Source: Balaenoptera acutorostrata | Taxonomy: Eukaryota; Chordata; Mammalia; Artiodactyla; Balaenopteridae | NCBI RefSeq assembly: GCF_949987535.1 | Contig: NC_080081.1 | Coordinates: 34,078,428 to 34,142,427, forward strand | Direction of reading: 5' to 3' | Length of the DNA: 64,000 nucleotides | Part shown: in pieces, positions 1 to 12,245 of the stretch | Layout: every line of letters begins with the position of its first letter | How positions within the stretch are numbered: the stretch's first letter is position 1 | Program-made: the position numbers and the translations under genes | The notes under the pieces: generated by a model | Database searches by the model: none | What the model was told of the DNA's origin: nothing | What the model saw: only the letters and a program-made list of their open reading frames with translations

Positions 1-3000
1 ATGTTGAGCAGCTTTTCATGTGCTTCTTGGCCATCTGTATGTTTTCTTTGGAGAAATGTCTATTTAGGTCTTCTGCCCATTTTTGGATTGGGTTGCTTGT
101 TTTTTTAATATTGAGCTGCATGAGCTGTTTATACATTTTGGAGATTAATCCCTTGTTCGTTGATTCGTTTACAAATATTTTCTCCCATTCTGAGGGTTGC
201 CTTTTCGTCTTGTTTATGGTTTCCTTTGCTGTGCAAGAGCTTTGAAGTTTCATTAGGTCCCATTTGTTTATTTTTGTTTTTATTTCCATTACTCTAAGAG
301 GTGGATTAACAAATATCTTGCTGTGATTTATATCAAAGACTGTGCTTCCTATAAGAGTTTTATAGTGTCCGGTCTTACATTTAGGTCTCGAATCCATTTT
401 GAGTTTATTTCTTGTGTATGGTGTTAGGGGGTGTTCTAATTTCATTCTTTTACATGTAGCTGTCCAGTTTTCCCAGCACCACTTATTGAAGAGACTGTCT
501 TTTCTCCATTATATATCATTGTCTCCTTTGTCATAGATTAGTTGACCATAGGTGTGTGGGTTTATCTCTGGGCTTTCTATCCTGTTCCATTGATCTATAT
601 TTCTGTTTTTGTGCCAGTACCATATTGTCTCGATTACTGTAGCTTTGTAGTATAGTCTGAGGTCAGGGAGTCTGATTCCTCCAGCTCCATTTTTTACCCT
701 CAAGACTGCTTTGGCTATTCAGGGACTTTTGTGTCTCCATACAAATTTTAAGACTTTTTGTTCTAGTTCTGTAAAAAATGTCATTGGTAATTTGATAGGG
801 ATTGCATTGAATCTATAGATTGCTTTCAGTAGTATAGTCATTTTCACAGTGTTGATTCTTCCAATCCAAGAACATGGTATATCTCTCCATCTGTTGGTAT
901 CATCTTTAATTTCTTTCATCAGTGTCTTATAGTTTTCTGCATACAGGTCTTTTTTCTCCCTAGGTAAATTTATTCTTAGGTATTTTATTCTTTTTGTTGC
1001 AATGGTAAATGGGAGTGTGTCCTTAATTTCTCTTTCAGATTTTTCATCATTAGTGTATAGGAATGCAAGAGTTTTCTGTGCATTAATTTTGTATCCTGCA
1101 ACTTCACCAAATTCATTGATTAGCTCTAGTAGTTTTCTGGTGGCATCTTTAGGATTCTCTATGTATAGTATCATATCATCTGCAAACAGTGACAGTTTTA
1201 CTTCTTCTTTTCCAATTTGTATTCCTTTTATTTCTTTTTCTTCTCTGATTGCAGTGGCTAGGACTTCCAAAACTATGTTGAATAATAGTGGTGACAGTGG
1301 ACATCCTTGTCTTGTTCCTGATCTTAGAGAAAATGCTTTCAGTTTTTCACCATTGAGAATGATGTTCCCTGTGGGTTTGTCATATGTGGCCTTTATTATG
1401 CTGAGGTAGGTTCCCTCTATGCCCACTTTCTGGAGAGTTTTTATCATAAATGGGTGTTGAATTTTGTCAAAAGCTTTTTCTGCATCTATTGAGATGATCA
1501 TATGGTTTTTCTTCTTCACTTTGTTAATATGGTGTATCACATTGATTGATTTGCGTATATTGAAGAATCCTTGCATCCCTGGGATAAATCCCACTTGATC
1601 ATGGTGTATGATCCTTTTAATGTGCTGTTGGATTCTGTTTGCTAGTATTTTGTTGAGGATTTTTGCATCTATATTCATCAGTGATATTGGTCTGTAATTT
1701 TCCTTTTTTTGTAGTATCTTTGTCTGGTTTTCGTATCAGGGTGATGGTGGCATTGTAGAATGAGTTTGGGAGTGTTCCTTCGTCTGCAATTTTTTGGAAG
1801 AGTTTGAGAAGGATGGGTGTTAGCTCTTCTCTAAATGTTTGATAGAATTCACCTGTGAAGCCATCTGGTCCTGGACTTTTGCTTGTTGGAATATTTTTCA
1901 TCACAGTTTCAATTTAATTACTTGTGATTGGTCTGTTCATGTTTTCTATTTCTTCCTGGTTCAGTCTTGGAAGGGGATGCCTTTCTAAGAATTTGTCCAC
2001 TTCTTACAGGTCGTCCATTTTCTTGGCATAGTGTTGCTTGTAGTATTCTCTTAGGATGCTTTGTATTTCTGCAGTGTCTGTTGTAACTTCTTTTTCATTT
2101 CTAATTTTATTGATTTGAATCCTCTCCCTCTTTTTCTTGATGAGTCTGGCTAATGGTTTATCAATTTTGTTTATCTTCTCAAAGAACCAGCCTTTAGTTT
2201 TATTGATCTTTGCTATTGTTTTCTTTGTTTCTATTTCATTTGTTTCTGCTCTGATCTTTATGATTTCTTTCCTTCTGCTAACTTTGGGTTTTGTTTGTTC
2301 TTCTTTCTCTAGTTCCTTTAGGTGTAAGGTTGGATTGTTTTTTTGAGATTTTTCTTGTTTCTTGAGGTAGGCTTGTATAGCTATAAACTTCCCTCTTAGA
2401 ACTGCTTTTGCTGCATCCCATAGGTTTTGGATTGTCATGTTGTCATTGTCGTTTGTCTCTAGGTATTTTTTTATTTCCTCTTTGATTTCTTCAGTGATCT
2501 CTTGGTTATTTTGTAACGTATTGTTCAGCCCCCATGTGTTTGTGTTTTTTATGTTTTTTTTTCCCTGTAATTGATTTCTAGTATCATAGTGTTGTGGTCA
2601 GAAAAGATGCTTGATATGAGTTCAATTTTCTTAAATTTACTGCGGCTTGATTTGTGACCCAAGATATGATCCATCCTGGAGAATGTTCTGTGTGCACTTG
2701 AGAAGAAAGTGTAATCTGCTGTTTTCGGATGGAATGTCCTATGAATATCAATTAAATCTATCTGGTCTATTGTATCACTTAAAGCTTGTGTTTCCTTATT
2801 AATTTTCTGTTTGGGTGATCTGTCCATTGATGTAAGTGAGCTGTTAAAGTCCCCCACGATTATTGTGTTACTCTCGATTTCCTCTTTTATAGCTATTAGC
2901 ATTTGCCTCATGTATTGAGGTGCTCCTATGTTGGGTGCATATATATTTATAATTGTTATATCTTCTTCTTGGATTGATCCCTTGAACATTATGTAGTGTC

Positions 3001-3280
3001 CTTCCTTGTCTCTTATAACATTCTTTCTATTAAAGTCTACTTTATCTGATATGAGTATTGCTACTCCAGCTTTCTTTTGATTTCCATTTGCATGGAATAT
3101 CTTTTTCCAGCCCACCACTTTCAGTCTGTATGTGTCCCAAGGTCTGAAGTGGGTCTCTTGTAGACAGCATATATATGGGTCCTCTTTTTGTATTCATTCA
3201 GCCAGTCTGTGTCTTTTGGTTGGAGCATTTAATCCATTCACGTTTAAGGTAATTATCAGTATGTATGTTCCTATTACTAT
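1..3280 (-). pseudogene. L1 copy A ORF2 relic (endonuclease-reverse transcriptase)
   Basis: This is a broken ORF2. In L1 the protein nicks target DNA and reverse-transcribes L1 RNA at the nick. Open pieces are 2549-3118 (endonuclease, including GDFNSSL and the SDHN motif), 2004-2438 (linker), 1617-1904, 719-1678 (reverse transcriptase, including FADDMILY) and 509-703. The start codon position aligned to copy B (3278-3280) reads ATA on the coding strand instead of ATG. Frameshifts and stops separate the pieces, for example near 1690-1720 and at about 710. The C-terminal cysteine-rich region is outside the window. It cannot make a full ORF2 protein. Confidence 0.93.
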
Positions 3281-3338
3281 TTTCTTAATTGTTTTGGGTT
3301 TGTTTTTGTAGGTCCTTTTCTTCTCTTTTGTTTCCCAC

Positions 3339-4243
3339 TGAGAGAAGTTCCTTTAGCATTTGTTGTAGAGCTGGTTTGGTGGTGCTGAATTCTCTTAGCT
3401 TTTGCTTGTCTGTAAAGCTATTGATTTCTCCATTCAATCTGAATGAGATCCTTGCTGGGTAGAGTCACCTTGGTTCTAGGTTCTTCCCTTTCATCACTTT
3501 AAATATGTCATGCCACTCCCTTCTGGTTTGTAGAGTTTCTGCTGAGAAATCAGCTGTTAACCTTATGGGAGTTCCGTTGTATGTTGTTTGTCATTTTTCC
3601 CTTGCTTCTCTCAATAATTATTTTTTGTCTTTAACTTTGGTCAATTTGATTACTATGTGTTTTGACGTGTTTTTCCTTGGGTTTATCCTGTATGGGACTC
3701 TCTGCACTTCCTGGACTTTGGTGGCTATTTCCTTCCCCATGTTTGGGAAGTTTTTGACTATAATCTCTTCAAATATTTTCTCTGGTCCTTTCTCTCTCTC
3801 TTCTCCTTCTGGGACCCCTATAATGCGAATGTTGCTGCGTTTAATGTTGTCCCAGAGGTCTCTTAGGCTGTCTTCATTTCTTTTCATCCTTTTTCTTTAT
3901 TCTGTTCCGCAGCAGTGAATTCCACCACTCTGTCTTCCAGGTCACTTATCTGTTCTTCTGCCTCAGTTATTCTGCTATTGATTCCTTCTAGTGTAGTTTT
4001 CATTTCAATTATTGTATTGTCCACCTCTGTTTTTTTGTTGTTTAATTCTTCTAGGTCTTTGTTAAACATTTCTTGCATCTTCTCAATCTTTGCCTCCATT
4101 CTTTTTCCGAGGTCCTGGATCATCTTCACTATCATTATTCTGAATTCTTTTTCTGGAAGGTTTCCTATATCCACTTCATTTAGTTGTTTTTCTGGGGTTT
4201 TATCTCATTCCTTCATCTGGTACATAGCCCTCTGCTTTTTCGT
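3339..4243 (-). pseudogene. L1 copy A ORF1 relic (RNA-binding chaperone)
   Basis: This is a broken ORF1. The ORF1 protein is the coiled-coil, RRM-containing RNA chaperone that coats L1 RNA. Open pieces are 3884-4174 (coiled coil, rich in K/E/I/L heptads) and 3618-3887 (RRM start, with the RIIGVPEGEEREKG block). Relative to copy B, the start codon is ACG (4241-4243), an early stop falls at about 4205 (GAATGAGAT where B has GAACAAGAA), a one-base difference in a T-run near 3890 shifts the frame, and a stop ends the open stretch at 3618. The normal terminator (3339-3341) has become a serine codon. It is clearly non-functional. Confidence 0.9.
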
Positions 4244-4365
4244 CTTGTCTATCTTTCTGTGAATGTGGTTTTTGTTCCACAGGCTGCAGGATTGTAGTTC
4301 TTGCTTCTGCTGTCTGTCCTCTGGTGGATTAAGCTATCTAAGAGGCTTGTCTAGAGTCCCAATTT

Positions 4366-5448
4366 CTTAAAGTTACTTATAGATCTTCTAAACGAAGTGG
4401 CTTCATTTTGATGCTTCTGCATTTTGATATTAAATTTTATAACTCTATAATTATTATTTTCCTCCTTCATTCAGTCATTCAAAAACACTTCATATGTGGT
4501 TATTTCTACTAAGCATAGAGCTATATTATGACTTCTAATGCATTACCAAATTTATTAGTGAGGAAGAATCTGATTTCCTGCTCAAAGATTAAAGCAATAA
4601 TCTTTATGTCATTTATATGCAGACATTTTCAGTATTCATATAAGGAAAAACAAAGCTTTCCCAAAGGCTTATAGTGGCACTTACAAATATGACAGGAAAG
4701 AAAAAAGTGATTCAGAGACAAGAAAGTTCACTTTGGGAGCAGCCCACTCTAAACCTGCTGTGTCAAATCTGAGAATTTCCTTACTTTCTGTGCGAATGAA
4801 AGAACTTTATCACGCTAAAACATCTTTAAGTGTGTATGAGGCTACTTCTTGCCAGTAAATCTTTTATTCAGCAAATCATCCAGTCTGTAGAAATAATGCA
4901 GGTTTTTACAGCAATTACAAGTTTAAAGTTTGGTTTCACATATCTTAATGCCTTTTATTTTTTACAGTTGGGGTACTCTAGCTTGCTGAATTTTGTTACA
5001 GATAATTCAAGTATCATGCTTGCCTAGTTTTCTAACTTCAAAATACCTTTAACCTTTAATTTGTTTTAACCTTTTGTGTTAGCTTTTAATTCTCCTATCA
5101 CTATTATATTAAACATTTTAAAATAAATTGCATCACTTAATTGTCTTCCTTTAACTATGAACATCATAGGGGTTTCTCATCAGATTTTCCTCTGTTCACT
5201 TTTGAGTGGTCATTAAATTTTTTTCGTTTTTTTCTATATTGACATTTCATTTAAAAAGTTTCTCAATTTTTCAGAGACCAACATGCTTGAAAAAATTGTC
5301 ACAACAATTTCTTAATTTGCTGATGCAAAAAATTGTCTAATTTTAAAACCAAATCCATGTAGAAAATGGAGTAGTAAATTAAAATATAATCATGGATGAG
5401 TCAAGTCAAATTCAGATCTTTATTAAAACATAATTTGTAGGATAACTT
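4366..5448. other. AT-rich sequence, nothing recognised
   Basis: This stretch lies between the L1 copy A 5' end and the LTR-like repeat. I see no extended ORF with coding character, no repeat family that I recognise and no tandem array. Confidence 0.5.
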
Positions 5449-5995
5449 TGTTGACTTAAAAAAATGCACAGCATGAGAGTTGCAAGTTAAGTTTTATTGG
5501 GGGCAAAATGAGGACTTCAGGCTGGGAGACAACATCCCAGATAGCTCTGAGAAACTGCTCCAAAGAGGCAGAGGGGAAGGTCAGTATATATGTGATTTTG
5601 GTGAAGGGGTAGTACATGCAATCAAACACATATTATTTTACAGAATGTTTCTGCTAGTCTCGTGTGGGTTACTGCTAGTCACGAGGAGCAGACGTCACCA
5701 TGAAGGATTTTAGTACTTTTCTAGATATGAGGAGATATAAGAATTGGGTTCATAAAATAGGCTCCTGAAAATATCTATCTATCTGAAGACCTCTTCTGCC
5801 AGTTTTCCCCAGAGCACAGAGTGTCTCATTTCTGCTCTCTACCTGAACTCCTTTTAGGGGGTGTTGAAAGTCAGCAGCTGCAGCTGCACATGATTTAATC
5901 CTTGTAGAGGTAGATGGCAAGTGCCAATGGAAAATGTCAATTCGTAGTTGACACCTTCAAGGGGCCTCACCTGTTATAGTAACATCTAGGGAACA
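5449..5995 (-). mobile_element. LTR-like repeat, copy 1 (probable solo LTR of an endogenous retrovirus)
   Basis: Read on the minus strand, the unit begins TGTTC and ends in TCAACA, with a polyadenylation signal AATAAA (plus-strand TTTATT at 5493-5498) about 45 bp before its 3' end. That is the layout of an LTR. Flanking 5-mers AACTT (5444-5448) and AACTA (5996-6000) differ at one base and could be an eroded 5-bp target duplication. The same unit recurs at 37649-38152. No gag, pol or env sequence is adjacent, so it would be a solo LTR. ERVL-like is my best guess; I cannot assign the subfamily. Confidence 0.65.
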
Positions 5996-6469
5996 AACTA
6001 TTCAATAATAATAGTTGTTCAAGTTGTCCTACATGATTAAATGTGAACAAATTGTCGTGGCAAATTGCCCAATGTCCCTTGGGGCCAAATTTTGCCTTCT
6101 GGCTTGACCCCAAGGTTTCCATTAACTTTAAGGAAGTTGTGAATGCACGTCAGAGGGAAAATTTTATTTTCAAGTGAAAGAAAGAGAAAATGAAAGCATT
6201 GTGTTGATTGCTGCCTTTTCAGGCAAATAAACAAATACGCTGATTATCTAAAATCTAACACTGATTTGACTAAGCCTTGTCATTCCAGGTTGCACGATTA
6301 AATAATGAGATTCAGCATAGTGCTTATTTGTTCTTATTCTGCTAAAATAAAAATGGCTAAAATTTCACACACATTCCCCATGGGTCATGATGGATTTTCT
6401 CACCAGATAAGAAAATAGAGGTTTTATTTTCAGCATGTCAATGCTAATGAATCTAACCCTTTTTGAGTG
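5996..6469. other. No recognised feature
   Basis: Single-copy-looking AT-rich sequence with only short ORFs and no recognised repeat. Confidence 0.45.
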
Positions 6470-6700
6470 TTTTCAGTATACCAAACATTCTTCTGATTTT
6501 TTATATACAAACAATGAATTATCTCAACAGCCATTCAAAGTAGATACTGGCACTCTTGCTCTTTTATAGATGAGGAAACTAAAACATAAAAAGACTTTCC
6601 CAAGGGCACACAGTAAGTAGGCAGTGGATATAGATTTTGAGCCCAGATAACATGACTTCAGAGGTCTTGCTCTTGACCACTAAACTATCTCCCTAAATCA
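6470..6700 (-). repeat. MIR SINE remnant
   Basis: Contains the diagnostic MIR core (GATGAGGAAACT near 6570) followed by a 'cccaagggcacacagtaagtag' type block and a 'cttgaccactaaact' tail near 6680. It is diverged and inactive. The orientation is inferred from the order of the core blocks. Confidence 0.75.
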
Positions 6701-7016
6701 AGACAATGTATCACTCTAAGGCTATTTTCCTGATTGTAGTATCAGCTAAAGTAACCCAAGCACATTATTTCCCATTTCAGGTGTCTATGCCTTTAGGAAT
6801 TAATTGGTCGCTACACCAAACTACTTGTAATTCCCCAGATATGTTTAATGAAGGTAATATTTTTGAAATATTTCCTAATATAATTTTCCTTTTCAGCAAA
6901 CTACTTTTCCTGCAGGCTTTTTTCCCTTTATGGCAAAGGTGAAGAAAGTAAAGAAAATAATAATAAAAACAATACAAAGAAAATCCTTCCCTGAGAGGAA
7001 GGGCATAGTGGACCTC
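6701..7016. other. No recognised feature
   Basis: Short unassigned stretch. The small ORFs on both strands show no coding signature. Confidence 0.4.
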
Positions 7017-7080
7017 TTTTTTTTTTTTTTTTAACTAGGAGGGAAGGAGGGAGAGAGAGAGAGAGGTAGAAATAAATAGG

Positions 7081-7116
<36 letters not shown>
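7017..7116. repeat. Compound simple repeat: poly-T, GGGA/GA, then (GATA)n
   Basis: A T-run (7017-7032) is followed by GGGAAGGA and GAGAGAGA purine sequence, then about nine TAGA units (7077-7116). The 'YLSIYLSIY' reading frame on the minus strand is an artefact of the tetranucleotide. Confidence 0.9.
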
Positions 7117-9469
7117 AAGAATATGAACCAATTAGCCATGAATGTCTTGTTATGGGTTCCTTCACCCTCTAAGTGAAGTCCATCAAACAAAAAGAATGGT
7201 TTGGGGTAATTGCAGAACTAGTTCCTCTGACCTCAAGACCATGGAATGAGAAAACTTAAAGTAATTTGAGAGGCCCTGTACTAATATGTGAGCCTGAATC
7301 AAAAATGGTGGCAGGATGGGGTAGAGAGCATGAGAGAGCCTGACACAGGGCATCCCTTAGTTCCCATGACCTCCAAAGTCATGAAAGAGATTCAGAGGTT
7401 GTCATGGGATGCTGTAGGAGTGTCAGAGAGTATCTGAGTGTGTCAGCCAAGAGGAAGCCACCATGTGGGACAAGTGAGTCCCATAGCAAATGATCTGAGG
7501 TGGACACTCCAAAATCATTGGCCAAATGAAGACTTAGTTGAGTTTCATGGATCTCAACACAGAGGGAACAGCTGAGTTTTCCAGGAGCCATAATTACACC
7601 AGTCCATACAGAGAGAATTTCCATAATTTCTGCTGGATGACGTCCACAGACCAGTCCAGAAAATGACATCTTCAGTGGAGATCAGTAAGAGCCTGTAGAG
7701 AAGGACCACATAGAGAAAAGATATTCTTTCCTTTCCACAATGAGATGACATGAGTCTTCCCTGTGCTATCTGGAGGCCACCAGAGGAGAAGCAAAGAAAG
7801 GAGAGGAAAGGGTAAAGAAACTTTAAAATACAACAAGTTTCTCAAAAAAGACCTTGTTTATCTCAAGGTGGCTGGGGTGTGGGGGGGGGGGTTCTTGTAT
7901 AAACCCTCGAGTAATAGTTTCAGTTTCTTTCTATTAATCAGTGAAAATGGTAGGGTAGGGGAGAGGTGTCTAGAGCAAGAAGAAATTCATTATAGAAAAT
8001 TCTGAAAGTTACATTTTATGTGTGTATTGTAGTTGTGGTGGGCAAATTCCCGCCTGTTGCAGGATAAATGTATCTCTACTCACTAGCACTCCACCAGGCA
8101 TGGCCAATATAGGCAAGGTATTGGAATTTTCAAGTATGGCGCTTTGTTAACAAGCCAACCAACCAACCTTAATTTGCCATACTAATGATCGCATTTGATC
8201 TTTAAAAAGAACTGGAAAATTTATGTAGATTCCCAGATTTTCACTATTGAAACTCCTCAGGTCAGGCAACACCATTGTACCTATTGTTCTATGAAATTAG
8301 GAATGTCTGAACAAAAAGGCCACCAAGCGTTAGAGTCTAACCATTGTACAGATGGAGGAAATGGGAACTCAACTTGTAAGACTGCCAGGGATATAATCAC
8401 CTTCTCTTTTCCTGGTGACTCCCATAGCAATTGCCCATCTGGCCTTGGGGGAGGTGGCCTGCTCTCTTCTTGGCTCCTCTTCCCAAGCACAAAATAGACA
8501 CGTTCCTGAATTCCTTGCAGCATAGCTGAGAGGGAGGGGAACTGCTACCCCATGTCCCATATTTAGGACTTGCTGATAGAAGATGCATAGTTACATGTTG
8601 ATTAATTTCCAATATTAGGAACTCTCTGCCTTTAAAATATCAGTTTCTTTTTCTTTCTAAGATAATACATTTGGCAGTCAAATTTTGTGTTTATTTAACA
8701 AACTCTTGAGTGAAGTACAATTATACCCTTTTTAGAGACTTAAAACTTGAAGTAGAGGTGGATATTTTTGGTATGTGTGTGTTTGGCATTAATATAGAGC
8801 CTGAAGTGCTGTTGAAAAAAAAAATTACTAAGCTTTAACAAGCTTTACGTATGGTTTGATTGCAGTTGTACATCCAAAGAAAACAAATATAGCGCCTAAT
8901 TAATTCACCTTAGAATAGCAACTATTTGTTCAAAATAAGCATTTTAGTGAAAATTATAGAAAATGGTTTCTAGAATTTTTAGTGTGTGGCTTTGTTATAA
9001 TTTCAACCTTTATAAAATGACTTTATTTTTTAATCTGTTTCCCTAGGTTCTGTACTATACTTGAAAATTTTCTAAAACGGTACACTTACTGTTTTATTTT
9101 GATTTTATTCTGTGATTTTACCTAATGTCCTACCTCAGAAAAAAATGACCTAGTGAAAAAATTTTTATTTTTTAACTCATTGTTCATATGCTTTCTTTTG
9201 TATATTTCTTACGGCCAGATATTTTTGGAGAAAATGTGAGATTAATTTCCCTGCACAGTTTTCCTTCTTGACCACTTTCACGTTTAATTGTGTCCACAAT
9301 TCCTTCTTAAATTAGATTTAGAACTTTAAATAAATTCTGGTAATGTTTAGTCACCTATGTTACCTTGAATTTGTCATTCTGTCAATATATCATATATCAA
9401 ATAATTAAATATCTACCATTAGGAAATACAAAAATGTTTAAGGCACATTTCCTCCTTTAAGGGAGGGAT
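7117..9469. other. 2.3 kb without a recognised gene or repeat
   Basis: The only local oddities are a 10-base G-run near 7881-7891 and short polypurine stretches near 7790-7830. ORFs up to about 100 codons on both strands overlap each other without any preferred frame, which argues against coding. Old, highly diverged repeats could be present beyond what I can recognise by eye. Confidence 0.4.
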
Positions 9470-9490
9470 CACACACACACACACACACAC
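9470..9490. repeat. (CA)n microsatellite
   Basis: About ten uninterrupted CA dinucleotides. Confidence 0.9.
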
Positions 9491-9939
9491 GTATACACAA
9501 GAACTATCAGTGCAAAGAATTATAACATGTGTCAGTTGAGTGAGAGGATTGAATAAAATTATCTCTAAAATTTTTTAAGCTCTATAATCCTGGAATTGTA
9601 TCACTGAGTTCATGAACAAGGTGTGCTCCAGCTATTCTCAGTGGAGAGTGACCTTTCTGGACAATATTCACCTAGACACCTCCCTACTCATATTAGATAC
9701 TCGTATTCTCAGGATTGGACTACAGAGGTTATTTGGGCCAAACCTCACTGGAAGTTTTAATTCTCTATTTTATACCTGTAGTTAAGCAGAGAAAGTTGTT
9801 TAACATTCAGGTAAATACAGAACAATGCAGATGACAAATTAGACAGAGAGATGCTTTGAATAAATGTCACAGCATGAATGCATGCTAATGATGGTGAGGT
9901 TGTAGTCAGTAGCCAGGGATCACTAGAGTCAAGGGTGAA
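9491..9939. other. No recognised feature
   Basis: Unassigned AT-rich sequence. The right part may belong to the L2 relic that follows. Confidence 0.35.
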
Positions 9940-11090
9940 TGTTGAAAAAGCAGCAAAAATAAAGCTAAATGGGAGATAGTGCCAATTTATAAGGAGTTTT
10001 GAATACAGGCTAAGGAGTTTGCATTGTATCTTATAGATTGACATCTCTGAGATTTGGGGGGACATGCATTTTGATTGGGCAGTCTCATATTTTTAAGTAT
10101 TCATTCAAGGAAAGAAATTGAGAAAAGCATCAGATATTCTGACAAAAGGGAAGTTCTGTCAGAATACAACAAGGATCAAGGGAAGAATTAGGAGTTTGCA
10201 GGCAGCCTTTGGTATTTCAGTCTGTGTGGTTTCTAGCCAACTCCCCCAAATGAATGGGACATGGCAGTGAAGAGGGACATGCTGAAATCATATCCCTCTT
10301 CACTTCTAATCATTCATATTCTCTTTAATCTGGGGCATTTGAAATGCAAGTAAGTGACTGGCATGGCAGCCGTCCCTGTGCATTTCAAATGTGTGAGTCA
10401 ACAGCAGTGGAGAGGCCTGCAAAGAATGTGGTAATGTGGTTTTATAATCCATCTGGCAAAGGTCTGTGATCCGCCTGCTGGAAAACCCACCTCTAGGCAA
10501 TGTGGCACCATTGGAGGTTTCTGAGAAAGGAATGGACATGATCAAAGTGGTTTAATCTGACTTTTAAGGATTGAAATATTAGAAATACAGAAACCAGTTG
10601 AGGAGCTATTTCAGGAGTTGAAATATGACGTGATAAAGGTCTGGGCAAGGGAAAAAATCAGACTAGAGAGGAAGGAACCAATACAGACAACTTTACAGAG
10701 ACTCTTGACACGACTCGACTGATTAGAGGAATCACTGTTCAGTGGATCTGGCTTTTCCTTTGAACAAAAAAGACATGGTAGGTTTGAATCTTTGGTCCAA
10801 TGCATCCTAGTGATATGGCCTTGGGCAAGTCACTTCATCTTCTTGATCCTCACTTTCTCATCTGTCAAAAAGGAATAATAATATCTACCTTGAAATATTG
10901 TAAGCAATAGAGAGAATATACAACTTTGGATCTAGAATAGAGATGGCAGAGATCATCATGTTTTATTAGTGCTGTAGGTGGGGAAAAGATGGGAAGAAGA
11001 GATGGACAGATGGGAGATGGATGATGTCTTACACCCCAGGAACTGAGAGAATTGTGGTGCCATTGACAGAACTATTGAGCCAAAAGTTTG
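9940..11090 (-). mobile_element. L2 LINE relic, reverse strand, interrupted by a MIR
   Basis: Blocks such as 'aaggagtttgcattgtatcttatag' (near 10010), 'ggaatggacatgatcaaagtgg' (near 10530) and the 'gtggtgccattgacagaac' block (near 11055) match, in order, the reverse complement of the degenerate L2 ORF2/3' region as I know it. It is strongly diverged and the boundaries are soft. A MIR lies inside it at about 10790-10925. Confidence 0.5.
10790..10925 (+). repeat. MIR SINE remnant inside the L2 relic
   Basis: Shows the MIR signature of 'cttgggcaagtcacttcatct', then 'ctcatctgtcaaaaaggaataataat' and an 'attgtaagcaatagag' tail. Confidence 0.8.
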
Positions 11091-11770
11091 AGTTAGTTCA
11101 AATATATTACATTAAATGATAATTTTCTTAATTTGTCTTTATTCAATAGCTAGTACAACTATGCATAGTTGAACAGTATATTTGGAATATGAATCAGATA
11201 GATTTCTCTGGAATGAAACAGGAAAAGTAAACAGAATGGACATTGGTACACTGAAATAGTTGACAAGACTGAATGGTGGAGAGGACTTCTAATTTCAGTG
11301 GAATATCCACTATACTACTTTGTATCTTACCCATATACTGAATGTTTAACGTGGTTTTAGCTAAACATACAATGTGTTTCTGTATTGTACTTCATCAAAT
11401 GACCTGTAGGAGTTACCACTGAAATGCAAATACTTTAGGAGTAGATCATTAGGCCCACATAAGAAATATATTTCAGAAAGCAGTTATTATGACTGTTGAA
11501 TCTAAAAATGAAAGGGTTAAAGAAAACCATGTCTAAATAAGAAAGTGGGCAGGAGTCTAGGTGTACCCATCTTGGTTCAGGAATCAAAATAGTTTTCAGA
11601 AGATATGTTAATCCATGACATGGTTTATGAGTTTGCATACAGCTACTTAGAAAAAAAATAACATTTTTAAGAATGCAGTTGTGTAGGATTTTGGTCTTTT
11701 TATCTTGAGGACTAATGGGAATTTCTCCATCACTTCTTTTAAGACATTTTATTGTGTGCAGTGAATTTTG
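11091..11770. other. No recognised feature
   Basis: AT-rich, unassigned. No repeat signature or coding frame stands out. Confidence 0.4.
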
Positions 11771-12140
11771 TTAAAAGAGCAAGTTCTGAAAAGCTCTGAC
11801 AGCGTCTTCAGCAAAATATCGAGGATTGTCAGCCATTGATGCAAAGACCTGAATCTGCTTTGACACTATAGAATAGGCTTCTGGCAATGTTATGTCTTTC
11901 TTTTAGATGTTTGGATAAATCACACAGCTCAGAAACTGCATCATACATTATGCCTAAGTCATAAACAAATGTTGCTGAGGTAAGGGAATTCCACTGTACT
12001 TTCTTCAGTGATTTGAAGCTATAGATGTGTCATTTGAAAACATCAGTAAACATTTCTTGAGGGTTTGGATATGCATTCAAAATGGCTTTTATAGATCTTT
12101 TTATTTGACTCACCTGAAAGAACTCAGCACTACTAATTTT
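11771..12140 (-). pseudogene. Fragment resembling a hAT-transposase-derived protein (KIAA1586/ZBED-like), broken
   Basis: On the minus strand, from about 12130 down to 11771, translation in one frame gives a run containing QWNSLTSATFVYDLGIMYDA followed by a leucine-rich SELCDLSKHLKER segment. After a one-base frame change near 11890 it continues with LPEAYSIVSKQIQVFASMA and ends at a stop at 11771-11773. An in-frame stop also lies upstream, near 12030. The pattern (aromatic-LGxMYDAxxEL, then a polar helix, then IQVFxxMA) is familiar from the C-terminal half of domesticated hAT-type proteins such as KIAA1586. Family assignment comes from memory of that pattern, without a search. No zinc-finger or N-terminal region is visible. 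It could be a relic of the transposon itself or of a retrocopied host gene. It is non-functional as it stands. Confidence 0.55.
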
Positions 12141-12245
12141 AAGCAGCCGTATATTTTTTAACCAGTAAAATAGCAACATAAACTATTTGTGAAAAAGAAG
12201 TATCTATGAAAAAAGCCTTAAATCTTATGGAGTTTAGCTGGGCTA

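Larger units (their letters stand above)
1..4365 (-). mobile_element. LINE-1 retrotransposon, copy A (decayed; 3' end beyond window)
   Basis: The minus strand carries L1 ORF1 and ORF2 relics in the expected order, followed upstream by about 120 bp of 5' UTR-like sequence (about 4244-4365). It aligns throughout with the second L1 at 32113-37163. Position 1 corresponds to about 32852 of that copy, so the last ~178 ORF2 codons, the 3' UTR and the poly-A tail lie outside the window. Both start codons are lost and several stops and frameshifts are visible, so it is not autonomous. The right (5') boundary is approximate because I could not identify a target duplication. Confidence 0.95.

Noticed and set aside
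1002..1409. Plus-strand ORF of 135 codons, and similar plus-strand ORFs at 3505-3918, 3915-4262, 33997-34266 and 36422-36919
   Set aside because: They are antisense shadows of L1 ORF1/ORF2 and recur in both L1 copies for that reason.
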